Positions 35,139-44,836 of a DNA stretch of 64,000 nucleotides are shown here, in pieces. Numbering within the stretch: position 1 is the stretch's first letter; each line of letters opens with the position of its first letter. Source of the DNA: Draconibacterium halophilum (lineage in GTDB: Bacteria; Bacteroidota; Bacteroidia; Bacteroidales; Prolixibacteraceae); NCBI RefSeq assembly GCF_010448835.1, contig NZ_CP048409.1, positions 1,930,001 through 1,994,000 of the forward strand, read 5' to 3'. The notes under the pieces were generated by a model that was given only the letters and a program-made list of their open reading frames with translations, made no database searches and was not told the origin of the DNA. A program made the translations under genes and the position numbers.

Positions 35139-35468
35139 ATGGCAAGCGAAAAAGTATTAAAAAGCAGTGAACGCTGGGAAGATCTTGGCGATGGCTTGGC
35201 ACGCCAGATTATGGGCTGGGACAACCAGATTATGATGGTAAAAGTAAAATTTGAAAAAGGTGCCGTTGGAGCCGAACATTCGCACTTTCACACACAAACT
35301 ACTTATTGTGTTAGCGGCAAGTTTGAATTTACCATGGACGGCGAAAAAGTAATTGTAGAGCCAGGTGATGGTTTGTATGTAGAACCGAATATGTTGCACG
35401 GAGCGCTTTGTTTGGAGCCCGGAATTCTGATCGATGTTTTTAGCCCGGTTCGGGAAGATTTTTTGTAG
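35139..35468 (+). CDS. KdgF-like cupin protein
   Basis: A 109-residue single-domain cupin without a signal peptide. The metal motif AEHSHFHTQTTYCVSGK (His-x-His-x-His) and the second-motif His in EPNMLHGALCLEPG are visible. It resembles KdgF, which helps convert 4,5-unsaturated monouronates from pectin or alginate breakdown into linear ketouronates. Such monouronates would come from the GH88 and GH105 enzymes in this window. It is a single gene with its own promoter, followed by a repeat-like segment. A generic cupin of other function remains possible. Confidence 0.75.
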   Translation: MASEKVLKSSERWEDLGDGLARQIMGWDNQIMMVKVKFEKGAVGAEHSHFHTQTTYCVSGKFEFTMDGEKVIVEPGDGLYVEPNMLHGALCLEPGILIDVFSPVREDFL

Positions 35469-35560
35469 GAATAGGAAAAAACGTTATTGAGTAATTTAGT
35501 GAATGAGGACTATTTTGAGTAAAATTTAGTATTACAGGATAGTTCCCGATAATTTGTAAC

Positions 35561-35594
35561 AGATCTCTCGCTGCGCTTCGAGATGACAGGGGGC
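35561..35594. repeat. Dispersed-repeat-like element ending in GACAGGGGG
   Basis: ATCTC/GAGAT arms flank TCGCTGCGCTTC, followed by GACAGGGGG. A related end (GACAGGGGG preceded by CG) occurs near 61235. Both lie in intergenic DNA and look like members of a short palindromic repeat family. Confidence 0.4.
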
Positions 35595-35613
35595 TTGAAA
35601 CTTTTGCCTTACA

Positions 35614-38600
35614 CTAAGAGAATTTGTCTTTTACATCATCTGACAGATCGTTTGTGGTTTTTCGGTTTTTTTCGATGTATTCAGACGGCAGCATTTCGTA
35701 TTCTTTCGAAAAATATTTCGAGAAATACCGCGGGTTGTTAAAGCCTACCTGGTACGCTACTTCTGATACCGAAAGCTGACTTGTTTCGAGAAGGTGAGCA
35801 GCTCGTTTTAATCGAATAACGCGGATAAATTCGATGGGTGTCCGATCGGTTAAAGCCAGCAGTTTTTTGTATAGACTTACGCGGCTCATTCCCATTTCTG
35901 CACCAAAACCTTCAACGGTAAACGACGCTTCTGCAATATTCGCCTCAACAATTTTTAGGGCTTTTTTTATGAACTTTTCATCTTCCGAATCAACCTGTAT
36001 CTTTTCCGGGCTGATTCCGATCATCGACTGGTAAGACCGGCGCAGCTGCTCGCGCGAGCGCAATAGATTTTCAATACGCGATTCCAAAACTTTAAAGTCG
36101 AAAGGTTTGGTAAGGTAGGCATCAGCTCCCGACTCGTAACCTTCAACAACCGGAGCGGTATCGGTTTTTGCCGTTAGCAGGATTACCGGAATATGTTTGG
36201 TTTTTCTGTTCGATTTTATTTTAGCGCATAGTTCAACGCCGTTCATTTCGGGCATCATCACATCGCTAATCACAATATCGGGCAATTGTTTTTCAAAGGT
36301 CGCCCAGGCTTCTGCTCCGTTTTCGGCCTCAATAATATTGTATTTTTCTTTAAAATTTTCCTTTAAGTAAAAGCGCAAATCGGAGCTGTCTTCCACAATC
36401 GCCAGCGTTTTTTTCTCCCGGTCGAAAGCCGGAGCTTTATCGGTTTTTGTTAATGCGGGTTGTTTGTTGGTTTTTCTTTCTGTCGTTTCAAGTTGCTTGT
36501 TGGCGGCTATTTCTTCATCAGTAAACAACTCCACAGGAATTTCCACCGTGAATGTACTTCCTTCATTCAGCTGGCTATCAACATTAACATCGCCTCCCAG
36601 CAGGGTAACGTATTCCTTTACCATCGACAAGCCAATTCCGGAGCCCTGGTTGATTTCTGTTCCCGTAGTATCGGTTTGGTAAAAGCGGTTAAAAATCTGC
36701 ATCTGTTGTTCGGGCGTAATCCCAATTCCCGTATCCGATACTTTTACAATTAAAACAGGTTTTTCGGCCGATGAATCCAGGTTGATATCCAGGCTGATTT
36801 TGCCTCCGCTGTTGGTAAATTTGCAGGCATTGCTTAGCAGGTTGGTAAATATTTTATCGGTTTTGTCTTTATCAAAATAAGTGTACAGGCTATTGTGGCT
36901 GCTTGAAAAGTGGAACGAGATATTTTTACTTTCCATCAGGTCTTCAAACGACGCTAAAATCTCGTGAATAAAACCGATCATCTCGCCCCAGTTTTTATTT
37001 ACTTTAATTTTTTGGAGCTCCATTTTCCTGAAATCGAGCAACTGGTTTACCATTGCCATCAATCGACGGGCGTTGCGCTGAATCAGAATAAGGTGTTTTT
37101 TATCGTCGTCGTTTTTACTGTTTTCAATTAATTTATCGATGGGGGCGATTATCAGCGAAAGTGGTGTGCGAAATTCGTGACTGATATTGGTGAAAAACTT
37201 GGTTTTTAATGTGTCGACCTGGTGAATACGTTCAGCCTCACGGTGTTCCTGTTCGGCTTCAAATTTCAATCGCTGACGTTCGGCCAAAATCCTCCAGCTT
37301 ATAAATAACAAGCCGGCAATAACCAAAATATAAAGTATATAGGCGTAGCCGGTTTCCCAAAATGGCGGAAGAATTTTGATGCTTAAAGGCGGATTCATTT
37401 CGCGCCAGTTGGAATTATCGTTACTTACCCTGATGCGCAGCCGGTAATCTCCGGGATTCAGGTTGGTGAATGTAAGTTCGTGCATTCCGCGGTTAACTTC
37501 CATCCATTCGTTGTTAAAGCCACTCAGCTGGTATTGAAAATTGTTTTTTTCGGGATGAAAATAGCCGATTGCAGCAAACTCAACCGAGAACACATTCTCT
37601 TTATGTTTCAGTGAAATTTGCTTGCTGTAGGTAATCGATTTATCCAGAATAATCCTCTTTCGGAAAGGCTCGTTAACTTTAATATTTTGATTGAATACCT
37701 TAAAGTTGGTAAGCACGATTTTTTCGTTTGGCGTTTGAACCACAATATCTTCGGGTTTAAATAAATTGAACCCGTTTGCACCGCCGAAAATCAGCTCTCC
37801 GGAGCGTGTTCGGTAGGCTGACTTTTGGTTAAATTCGTTTCCCTGCAGGCCATCCTGCAATCCAAAATTCTCGATATCAACCTCCAGGTTTCCAACTGGC
37901 AGCTGATGCGAATAGTTTTTTACGCTGATTTTTGATATTCCTTTTAAGGTAGCAATCCAAATGTTTCCGTTTTGGTCTTCCTGAATGGTTTTTATATTGG
38001 AATTGGCTAGCCCGTCGGCTTCTGTTAAAACTTTAAAAGTGCCTTGTGTTTTATTTAAGATGTTTAGCCCCTGCATAGTTGCCGCCCAGATTAAACCCCG
38101 TTCATCTTCGTGGATGTCGTTTACACTGTTGTTGCTTAACTGTCCGGGCGTTTTCGGATCGGCATCGTAATGCGTAAAACGTTTGGTATTCAGGTTTAAT
38201 ACATCAAGGCCGTTGGAAGTTCCCAGCCACAGGTTTTGCTCGCTGTCCTCCATTATCGACATGATAAAATTGGAGCCTACCGAATTTATATCGTATGCAG
38301 TGTAATGAATAAACTGTTCTTCCGAGCGGTCAAAAAGATTCAATCCGCCATTTAACGTCCCGATCCACAGGTTTTGTTTCGAGTCTTCAAAGACCGACCA
38401 AACCCGGTTGTCCGACAAGGAACCGGAGTTATCCGGATCGTGCAGATAGTGTTTAAATGTTGCTCCATTGAAACGGTTTAAACCGCCCTGGTAAGTTCCG
38501 GCCCACAGTGTTCCTTTACTGTCGATATGCAAAGCAACAATTACGTTTGCACTAATAGAGTTAGGATCGTCAGCATCATGGAGGTAAGTTTTAAAGGTGT

Positions 38601-39828
38601 TATTGCTGCGGTTAAAATAAACTAATCCACCACCATTTGTGCCAATCCACAGATTTTCCCGGTTGTCTTCAACAAAGCAGTTAACATCGTTGTACGGCAA
38701 GCTGTTTGGCACCTCGGCCGAGTACCTGTAGTGGTTAAAAGGAATAAGGTTTTTGTGGTAGTAGCTAATGCCTTTTTTATAGGTTCCGGCCCAAATAATA
38801 TTTTCATTATCGCGATACAGGCAGGTTATACTGTTTTGGGCAATTCCGAACGGACTCTCAATATTGTTTTGTAGAACGCTTATGGTTTTTTTCTGCTTGT
38901 TTAGGATGTTGATCCCGCCGTGATCAGTACCAATCCATATGGATCTGTTATCTTCTTCAATAACCGACGAAACCAAATTGGTGGAGAGTTTAAATGGAGA
39001 TGACGACTGTGTGTATCTGCTTATTTGTTTGGATTGATGATCAAAAAGGAACACGCCATAAGGTATACCGGGCGAATAAATCCAGATGTCGTCGTCGGCA
39101 TCGATAAAAAACTGGAAGTTATTAGCTTCACTCATCACTTCATCGCCCAGAAAAAATGTCTGCTCGGTTTGTTTGGTTTCCGGATTGATTTGCAACAGCT
39201 CGCCGGCTCTCGAAATAACCCAAATCATGCCCTTACTATCTTCTGCAATATCGCTTAAGGAATTATCATAATTTGGCCTTTTAACTTTTGATACAAATTG
39301 AATGGAATCAACCGTTTGGTTTGCAGAGTTGAACTTGTATAAACCATAGTTGGAATTCAACAGCCAGGTGTTTTTTTTGCTGTCGATAAAAAACGATTGC
39401 AGCCCGGCGATTGGAATGCCGGTGTTCCGGTAATTTCTTCCCGGTGCTGAAAAGCGTTCGAGTACGGGATCGTAAATAGTAAATTCGGCATAGGAACGAA
39501 TCCACAAACGGCCGTCAATGTCTTCAAATAAATATTCAATTCCGTTAAATGGTATCGAGGTACTGTCGTTAAAATCGTGTAGAAAAGTCTTAAATCCGGA
39601 GCCATCGTAGCGGTTTAAACCCTGCGCCGTTCCGAACCACATAAAACCTTGTTGGTCTTTTAATATTGCCCTTATTTCGTTATTTGATAAGCCGTTGTTA
39701 ATGTTAAGGTGCATAAACTTATAAGGCTCGTTCCCGGGAATGGAAGTAGCCTGTGTGCTTAATGCAGGTAATAATACATGGGCAACAACGAATAAAAACA
39801 GCAAGAGTTTATGCAGTAAGGACTTCAT
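35614..39828 (-). CDS. Hybrid two-component system regulator (HTCS), second copy
   Basis: A 1404-residue sensor-regulator. A signal peptide ends near ALSTQA (about 27). The periplasmic part has about 14 propeller repeats (GxLWIGTxxGGLxxF variants), then a Y_Y_Y domain around FQYQLSGFNNEWME and NPGDYRLRIRV. One transmembrane helix (GYAYILYILVIAGLLFISW) leads to the kinase, with His884 (ISHEFRTP) and an ATPase with NACKFTNSGG and DTGIGI. The receiver has Asp1189 (IVISDVMMPEMNG), and an AraC-type domain ends the protein. It lies between GH42/cupin and GH31, and GH31 is upstream on the same strand behind a terminator. It probably controls GH31 and the divergent esterases, but this is inferred from position. 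Confidence 0.95.
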   Translation of the reverse strand: MKSLLHKLLLFLFVVAHVLLPALSTQATSIPGNEPYKFMHLNINNGLSNNEIRAILKDQQGFMWFGTAQGLNRYDGSGFKTFLHDFNDSTSIPFNGIEYLFEDIDGRLWIRSYAEFTIYDPVLERFSAPGRNYRNTGIPIAGLQSFFIDSKKNTWLLNSNYGLYKFNSANQTVDSIQFVSKVKRPNYDNSLSDIAEDSKGMIWVISRAGELLQINPETKQTEQTFFLGDEVMSEANNFQFFIDADDDIWIYSPGIPYGVFLFDHQSKQISRYTQSSSPFKLSTNLVSSVIEEDNRSIWIGTDHGGINILNKQKKTISVLQNNIESPFGIAQNSITCLYRDNENIIWAGTYKKGISYYHKNLIPFNHYRYSAEVPNSLPYNDVNCFVEDNRENLWIGTNGGGLVYFNRSNNTFKTYLHDADDPNSISANVIVALHIDSKGTLWAGTYQGGLNRFNGATFKHYLHDPDNSGSLSDNRVWSVFEDSKQNLWIGTLNGGLNLFDRSEEQFIHYTAYDINSVGSNFIMSIMEDSEQNLWLGTSNGLDVLNLNTKRFTHYDADPKTPGQLSNNSVNDIHEDERGLIWAATMQGLNILNKTQGTFKVLTEADGLANSNIKTIQEDQNGNIWIATLKGISKISVKNYSHQLPVGNLEVDIENFGLQDGLQGNEFNQKSAYRTRSGELIFGGANGFNLFKPEDIVVQTPNEKIVLTNFKVFNQNIKVNEPFRKRIILDKSITYSKQISLKHKENVFSVEFAAIGYFHPEKNNFQYQLSGFNNEWMEVNRGMHELTFTNLNPGDYRLRIRVSNDNSNWREMNPPLSIKILPPFWETGYAYILYILVIAGLLFISWRILAERQRLKFEAEQEHREAERIHQVDTLKTKFFTNISHEFRTPLSLIIAPIDKLIENSKNDDDKKHLILIQRNARRLMAMVNQLLDFRKMELQKIKVNKNWGEMIGFIHEILASFEDLMESKNISFHFSSSHNSLYTYFDKDKTDKIFTNLLSNACKFTNSGGKISLDINLDSSAEKPVLIVKVSDTGIGITPEQQMQIFNRFYQTDTTGTEINQGSGIGLSMVKEYVTLLGGDVNVDSQLNEGSTFTVEIPVELFTDEEIAANKQLETTERKTNKQPALTKTDKAPAFDREKKTLAIVEDSSDLRFYLKENFKEKYNIIEAENGAEAWATFEKQLPDIVISDVMMPEMNGVELCAKIKSNRKTKHIPVILLTAKTDTAPVVEGYESGADAYLTKPFDFKVLESRIENLLRSREQLRRSYQSMIGISPEKIQVDSEDEKFIKKALKIVEANIAEASFTVEGFGAEMGMSRVSLYKKLLALTDRTPIEFIRVIRLKRAAHLLETSQLSVSEVAYQVGFNNPRYFSKYFSKEYEMLPSEYIEKNRKTTNDLSDDVKDKFS

Positions 39829-39957
39829 TTCAGGTTACAATCGTTCATATAAAGAGTCTGATTTCAGACTCTTGCGAATGTAAGCATAAAAATAAAAACG
39901 GGAAACAGAATGGCATTTCTGTTCCCCGTAATTCAAATCAACTAAACTTGTTTGCTT

Positions 39958-39989
39958 AAAACCTGAGTTTTTCTAAAGTCGAACTCAGG
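39958..39989 (-). terminator. Terminator after the GH31 gene
   Basis: CCTGAGTT (39962-39969) and AACTCAGG (39982-39989) form an 8-bp stem, followed on the minus strand by TTTT. It lies directly after the GH31 stop and before the second HTCS, so the HTCS needs its own promoter in the remaining 130 bp. Confidence 0.7.
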
Positions 39990-39990
39990 C

Positions 39991-42828
39991 TTATAGTTCT
40001 ACGATAATTTCTTCTCCTGTGTAGTTTACTGTTTTTACATTACTTGCTTTTCCAAGCATAGCTACCGGTTGTTCGCGCGAAACTTTAATGATTCGGAATT
40101 CGCGGTTTTTAACCATTTCCGGATATTCGCCGTTGCGTGCTCCAATATGCAGGCTGTTTTCACTTTCTGAATAAGTAAATTCGATAGTACTGAATTCGCC
40201 ACCTTCATAAGCGTAAGTTGTTCCTTCGTCTTCGTATAATTTAAACGAAGCATCTTTTCCGGTGTACACGTAAATATCGATCGGTGCACCTTTTTTCTCG
40301 TCGGTGTACTGAATTTCAGGTCCAACAGGAATGATAGAACCTTCGCGTACAAATAGCGGCATTCTTTCGTATGGTGCTTCCACGCTTAACTTTTGGCCAC
40401 CGGCAAGGAATTCGCCTGTGTATAAATTATACCAACCTCCATTGTTCGGAAAGTAAACATCGCGTTTTGTGGCGTTGTATTCGTATACCGGGCAAACCAG
40501 CAACGACTGGCCAAACATAAACTGGTCGCCAATATTCAGCACCCGGCGGTCGTCGGAAAAATCCATTGCCAAACCGCGCATAATCGTGTAATCATCGTGA
40601 TAAACCGCACCCGTTAAACTGTAAATGTAGGGCATTAAACGGTAGCGCAGTTTGTTGTAATATAACATCGATTTGTATGCCGGATGGTTTTCGGGTGCAA
40701 TGTTGTATACCTCGCGGTACGGATACTGCCCATGAACTCTGAAAAGTGGAACAAAAGCTCCAAACTGGTACCAGCGTGTATTTAATTCGCGCCATTCTTT
40801 CATGGCTTCGCTGCCTTCGGTGGCACGCTCAAATTTCTTTTGCACACAGAAACCGCCAATGTCCATTGTCCAGTAGGGGAGTCCCGACATCGAGAAGTTG
40901 ATACCAGCCGAAATCTGTGCTTTCATGTCTTTCCAGGTGGTGCCAATATCGCCACTCCACGTGGTGGTTCCGTAACGTTGCATTCCTGCAAAACCCGATC
41001 GGGTAAGAATAAACACGCGGTCTTTCGGATTTTCTTCGCGCTGACCTTCGTAAATTCCTTTGGCGTTCATCAGTGCAAATGCGTTAAAATATTGCGTTGA
41101 TGATCCCAAAGCCGTCGGATTCATCAAGTCTTTTCTGTAGTCTATGCTTGCATTTGAAAGGATGTCCGGCTCGGTAGCATCCAACCACCACGAGTCAATT
41201 CCCAGCGAATATAAGTGCTCGTTAATCTGTTCCCAGAAGAGTTCTCTGGCTCCCGGATCGTAGGCATCGTAGAACGAACCAATGTACCCCGGGTAAATCC
41301 AGTCGCGAATACTGTCTTTAATGGCTTGTTTATACATCCAGCCATTTTTGTCGAATTCGTTGTAATGTTCAGTTCCCAAATAAAATTTTGGCCAAACCGA
41401 TATCAATATTCGGGCGTTGTTATCGTGCACCATGTCTATCATTCCTTTGGCATCAGGGAAACGTGCTTTGTCGAACTCGTGGCTACCCCATTTGTCAACT
41501 TCCCAGTACGACCAGTCTTGCACAATATTATCGATAGGAATTTCTCTTTCTCTGAATTCCTTCAAAGTACTTTCCAGTTCTTCCTGTGTTTTGTAGCGCT
41601 CGCGACTTTGCCAGAAACCCATTGCCCATTTTGGCATCACCTGGGCTTTTCCGGTAAGTGTGCGGTAGCGGCTGATCACATCGTCCATACTGTTTCCTTT
41701 CATAAAGAAATAGTCGATTTGGTCGCCCATTTCCGAGTAGAACGAAATGTTGTCCTGCACATCAGGCTCAACAGGCGATAGCGCTTTCAATCCGATGTAC
41801 GAAACACCACCATCAGGAATCCAGTCGAGTTTTACGTGGTACTTTTCGCCGGCTTTCATATCGTACTGAAATTTAGCTACCGATGGGTTCCATGCCGTAC
41901 GCCATTTGTCAGCCATCAGTTCGCCATTCACCCAAATTTTAGTGTATCCTGCGTAATACAACAGAAAACGAAAAATGCCACTTTCCTTCGGCTCAATATC
42001 TCCTTCCCACACAATGCGGGCGTGGTTAAAATCAAAACCTTCAGGGAAATTTTCAATGGTTTCCAGGTTTTCGTAATCAATTGTTGATTCTGTGCGGATT
42101 GTATAAATATGGTCGTTCTCGTTATTGTCGATGTAAGTGGCTGTTAAGCCGCCTTCGTTTCCTTCGGCATCGTAAAGTTTAAACTGATCGATCTGTCCAT
42201 AAGGGCGAGGATCGCCAAAACGCGAAAGCGAGTAGTTGTCCCAAAGCAGTCCGTAGTTGTTTGTTGAAACAATAAAGGGTACCGACACTTTTGTGTTGTA
42301 CTGAAAAAGCTCCTCGTTTTTTCCTTTGTAGTTTATTTCATCGGCCTGATGTTGTCCAAGTCCGTACAAAGCTTCATCGTCTGACGATTCGAAAACCTGA
42401 CGGGTTGACCAGGCACTTACACCATCAACTTCGATTGGTTCGAACGATTTTCCACCGTTTTCTTTTTCCTGAAGAATAGGATTGCCATTCTCATCCATAA
42501 ACAGAACTTCCCCGGTTACGGTTGAAACTTCAACTTTTGTTTTTGCTGTTGAAATGATTAGATTTTCGCCGTCTTCTTCTACCTGAAACGAAACAGCTTC
42601 CTTCTGAGGAATAGTTATAAGACTTTCTTTTGTGCTGAAAGATTTGCTTGCGCTTGCCGACACTTTAATGATCTCGTCGTGTACCGGCGTAATTTTAATG
42701 GCCTGCGCCTCTTGCTTGCCGGCTTGCTGTGGGTAAACAATAACAGCATCCTGGGTTTTTTCCCAATTCTTTTGCGAACAGGAAACAGCCAAAATCCCGA
42801 TTAACAGAAATAAAAATAGTTGCTTCAT
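39991..42828 (-). CDS. GH31 alpha-xylosidase-like enzyme with inserted PA14 domain, lipoprotein
   Basis: A 945-residue lipoprotein (lipobox ILAVSC, Cys17). An N-terminal beta-sandwich is interrupted at about 225-375 by a PA14 domain (GGLTATYIDNN, IVWEGDIEPKESGIFRF, KIWVNGELMADKWR). The GH31 barrel has the nucleophile Asp550 in SWWLDATEPD and an acid/base Asp in TWSGDIGTTW. The WWLDATEPD form and the PA14 insert match xyloglucan alpha-xylosidases such as Cellvibrio Xyl31A. It would remove alpha-1,6-xylose from xyloglucan oligosaccharides. Its promoter lies in the 687-bp gap with the divergent esterases. Confidence 0.85.
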   Translation of the reverse strand: MKQLFLFLLIGILAVSCSQKNWEKTQDAVIVYPQQAGKQEAQAIKITPVHDEIIKVSASASKSFSTKESLITIPQKEAVSFQVEEDGENLIISTAKTKVEVSTVTGEVLFMDENGNPILQEKENGGKSFEPIEVDGVSAWSTRQVFESSDDEALYGLGQHQADEINYKGKNEELFQYNTKVSVPFIVSTNNYGLLWDNYSLSRFGDPRPYGQIDQFKLYDAEGNEGGLTATYIDNNENDHIYTIRTESTIDYENLETIENFPEGFDFNHARIVWEGDIEPKESGIFRFLLYYAGYTKIWVNGELMADKWRTAWNPSVAKFQYDMKAGEKYHVKLDWIPDGGVSYIGLKALSPVEPDVQDNISFYSEMGDQIDYFFMKGNSMDDVISRYRTLTGKAQVMPKWAMGFWQSRERYKTQEELESTLKEFREREIPIDNIVQDWSYWEVDKWGSHEFDKARFPDAKGMIDMVHDNNARILISVWPKFYLGTEHYNEFDKNGWMYKQAIKDSIRDWIYPGYIGSFYDAYDPGARELFWEQINEHLYSLGIDSWWLDATEPDILSNASIDYRKDLMNPTALGSSTQYFNAFALMNAKGIYEGQREENPKDRVFILTRSGFAGMQRYGTTTWSGDIGTTWKDMKAQISAGINFSMSGLPYWTMDIGGFCVQKKFERATEGSEAMKEWRELNTRWYQFGAFVPLFRVHGQYPYREVYNIAPENHPAYKSMLYYNKLRYRLMPYIYSLTGAVYHDDYTIMRGLAMDFSDDRRVLNIGDQFMFGQSLLVCPVYEYNATKRDVYFPNNGGWYNLYTGEFLAGGQKLSVEAPYERMPLFVREGSIIPVGPEIQYTDEKKGAPIDIYVYTGKDASFKLYEDEGTTYAYEGGEFSTIEFTYSESENSLHIGARNGEYPEMVKNREFRIIKVSREQPVAMLGKASNVKTVNYTGEEIIVEL

Positions 42829-42991
42829 TTTGTATAGATATTTGTTTTGTACTCAATTTATGGATTATTTGTGTGAAACACTTACGGTTATAAGTATTTA
42901 CGCTCTGAAGCCAGTTTGAATTTTCGAGGATTTAAGCTCCGGGCAGGCCTGTGTAACCTGCCCGAAATAACTTAAATCTGTAGAAAACATT

Positions 42992-43030
<39 letters not shown>

Positions 43031-43289
43031 TTTTTATCTTACTAAACTTTATTCTTATTGTGCAAAGTGTAATGAGTTTCCACTTTTGGAATAGACCAGT
43101 TCATTCATCTTCGTTTTTTGGTGTTGATTAAGTTGGTGTAAAATTATGTGAAGGAATTGTGTGATGATTACTAAAATGTGTGAGATAGGTGGGCAATTTG
43201 TTAGTAGTGAAGTATGAAATGTTAAAATGTGATGTATAAAATGTTCCCAACTGAGGTTTGTAGGAAGGGAGGATTAAGGTGTTGGTGGT

Positions 43290-43430
43290 TTTGAATGGCA
43301 CATAACAATCTCTAACAAATAGTTTTCTAGTTGGTATAAGAGTTTGTTTTTCAGTTAGTAAGTGTCTTGTTTTATCGTTGTTCTAAAATTAATCCTAAAA
43401 TATTTTACTATTTCTTATGTGTCATTCAAA
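43290..43430. promoter_or_regulatory. Inverted pair of 19-bp sites upstream of the esterase operon
   Basis: TTTGAATGGCACATAACAA at 43290-43308 and the reverse complement of 43412-43430 (TTTGAATGACACATAAGAA) match at 17 of 19 positions. The sites face each other across 103 bp and lie 85-226 bp before the first esterase ATG. They are candidate binding sites for one regulator, possibly the nearby HTCS. Confidence 0.5.
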
Positions 43431-43515
43431 CATATTGGCTTAATTGTAGTCAAAATCTCATTTGGTTTAGCAAAATTAGTAATAGATAAGATTAAAATTC
43501 AATTAAGATCAAATT

Positions 43516-44712
43516 ATGAAAAGACGATTTATTCTGCTTGTGATGTTCCTTTTATCAACTGGAGTATCATTATTTGCACAACAAGCCCTGTTTGGCGGAC
43601 AACAAATTGTTTCTCCGGAAATAAATGACGACAACTCAGTAACATTCCGGGTGCTGGCACCACATGCGGAATCGGTGTTAGTAACCGGCGACTTTCTGCC
43701 AACCGAAAAAGTTCAATCTCCTATGGGGGAAATGGAAGCACCGGGAAAGGCCGAAATGACACAGGATGAAAAAGGAGTGTGGTCTTTCACATCAGAACCA
43801 TTGAAGCCCGAATTATACAGTTATTCTTTTGTTATCGATGGTTTTACGACAACTGACCCGACTAATCCTTTCCTGATTCGTGATGTAGCGTCGGTAACCA
43901 ATATTTTCATTGTTGGAGGAGGCCTTGCCGATCTCTACAAAGTGAACGATGTCTCACACGGATCGGTAACACGTCGCTGGTACGATTCGCCGGGATTGGG
44001 AATGGATCGCCGACTGACCATTTATACGCCTCCTGGTTACGAATCTTCTTCTGAAAAATATCCTGTTTTTTACCTGTTACACGGAGCTGGTGGTGACGAG
44101 GAAGCCTGGATCGCTCTGGGTAGAACAGCCCAGATTATGGATAATCTGATTGCACAGGGAAAGGCCAAGCCCATGATCATAGTAATGCCAAATGGTAACG
44201 TTGTTCAGGATGCGGCGCCGGGAGAAGGCAACGAAGGCTTTTATAAACCACAATTTATGGTTCCCAAAACCATGGACGGCACATACGAAGCCAATTTTAT
44301 GGACATCGTAAAATTTATAGAAAACAACTACCGTGTTAAAGCCGATAAAGCCAATCGTGCCATTGCCGGACTTTCAATGGGAGGCTTCCACTCGTTCCAT
44401 ATTTCACGTTATTATCCTAACACTTTTGATTATGTGGGCTTATTTTCTGCCGCATTAATGCCTCGTGAAGATGCAACCAACAAAGTTTACGATGACATTG
44501 ACGGCACGTTAAAAAAACAAATGGATAATGGTTTTAAACTCTACTGGATAGGTATTGGTAAAACCGACTTTCTGTATAATGCAAATAAAGAATACAGGGC
44601 AAAGCTTGATAGCATGGGAATGAAATATACTTACATGGAAACCGACGGTGGCCACATTTGGCGAAACTGGCGTATTTACTTGTCGGAATTTGCTCCATTG
44701 CTTTTTAAATAA
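43516..44712 (+). CDS. CE1-type secreted esterase with N-terminal E-set domain (first of tandem pair)
   Basis: A 398-residue secreted protein with a signal peptide ending LFAQ (about 22). Residues about 30-125 form an immunoglobulin-like E-set/CBM48-like domain (VTFRVLAPHAESVLVTGDF, LYSYSFVIDG). The rest is a CE1/esterase-D alpha/beta-hydrolase: YPVFYLLHGAGGDEEAW oxyanion loop, Ser287 in AGLSMGGFHS, Asp351 in GKTDFLY and His380 in DGGHIWRNWR. This layout is common in feruloyl and acetyl-xylan esterases of Bacteroidota. It probably strips ester groups from plant glycans, but the acyl group is unknown. A paralogue follows after 124 bp. Confidence 0.9.
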   Translation: MKRRFILLVMFLLSTGVSLFAQQALFGGQQIVSPEINDDNSVTFRVLAPHAESVLVTGDFLPTEKVQSPMGEMEAPGKAEMTQDEKGVWSFTSEPLKPELYSYSFVIDGFTTTDPTNPFLIRDVASVTNIFIVGGGLADLYKVNDVSHGSVTRRWYDSPGLGMDRRLTIYTPPGYESSSEKYPVFYLLHGAGGDEEAWIALGRTAQIMDNLIAQGKAKPMIIVMPNGNVVQDAAPGEGNEGFYKPQFMVPKTMDGTYEANFMDIVKFIENNYRVKADKANRAIAGLSMGGFHSFHISRYYPNTFDYVGLFSAALMPREDATNKVYDDIDGTLKKQMDNGFKLYWIGIGKTDFLYNANKEYRAKLDSMGMKYTYMETDGGHIWRNWRIYLSEFAPLLFK

Positions 44713-44836
44713 CAATTATCTTTACAAACCAGTTGCAACAGCCTGTTAATTAATGGTTTTTGCAATTGTTGCAGCTTTAACGAATGAAGAACCTAACGAA
44801 ACTGTTTCCAAATTTAAAACCAATAAATATATTCTA

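Noticed and set aside
43362..43628. Open frame of 88 codons ahead of the first esterase
   Set aside because: It overlaps the esterase start in another frame and has AT-rich, non-protein-like composition.
44753..44836. N-terminal extension of the second CE1 esterase
   Set aside because: It would place 28 non-signal residues before a clear signal peptide; the ATG at 44837 is the better start.
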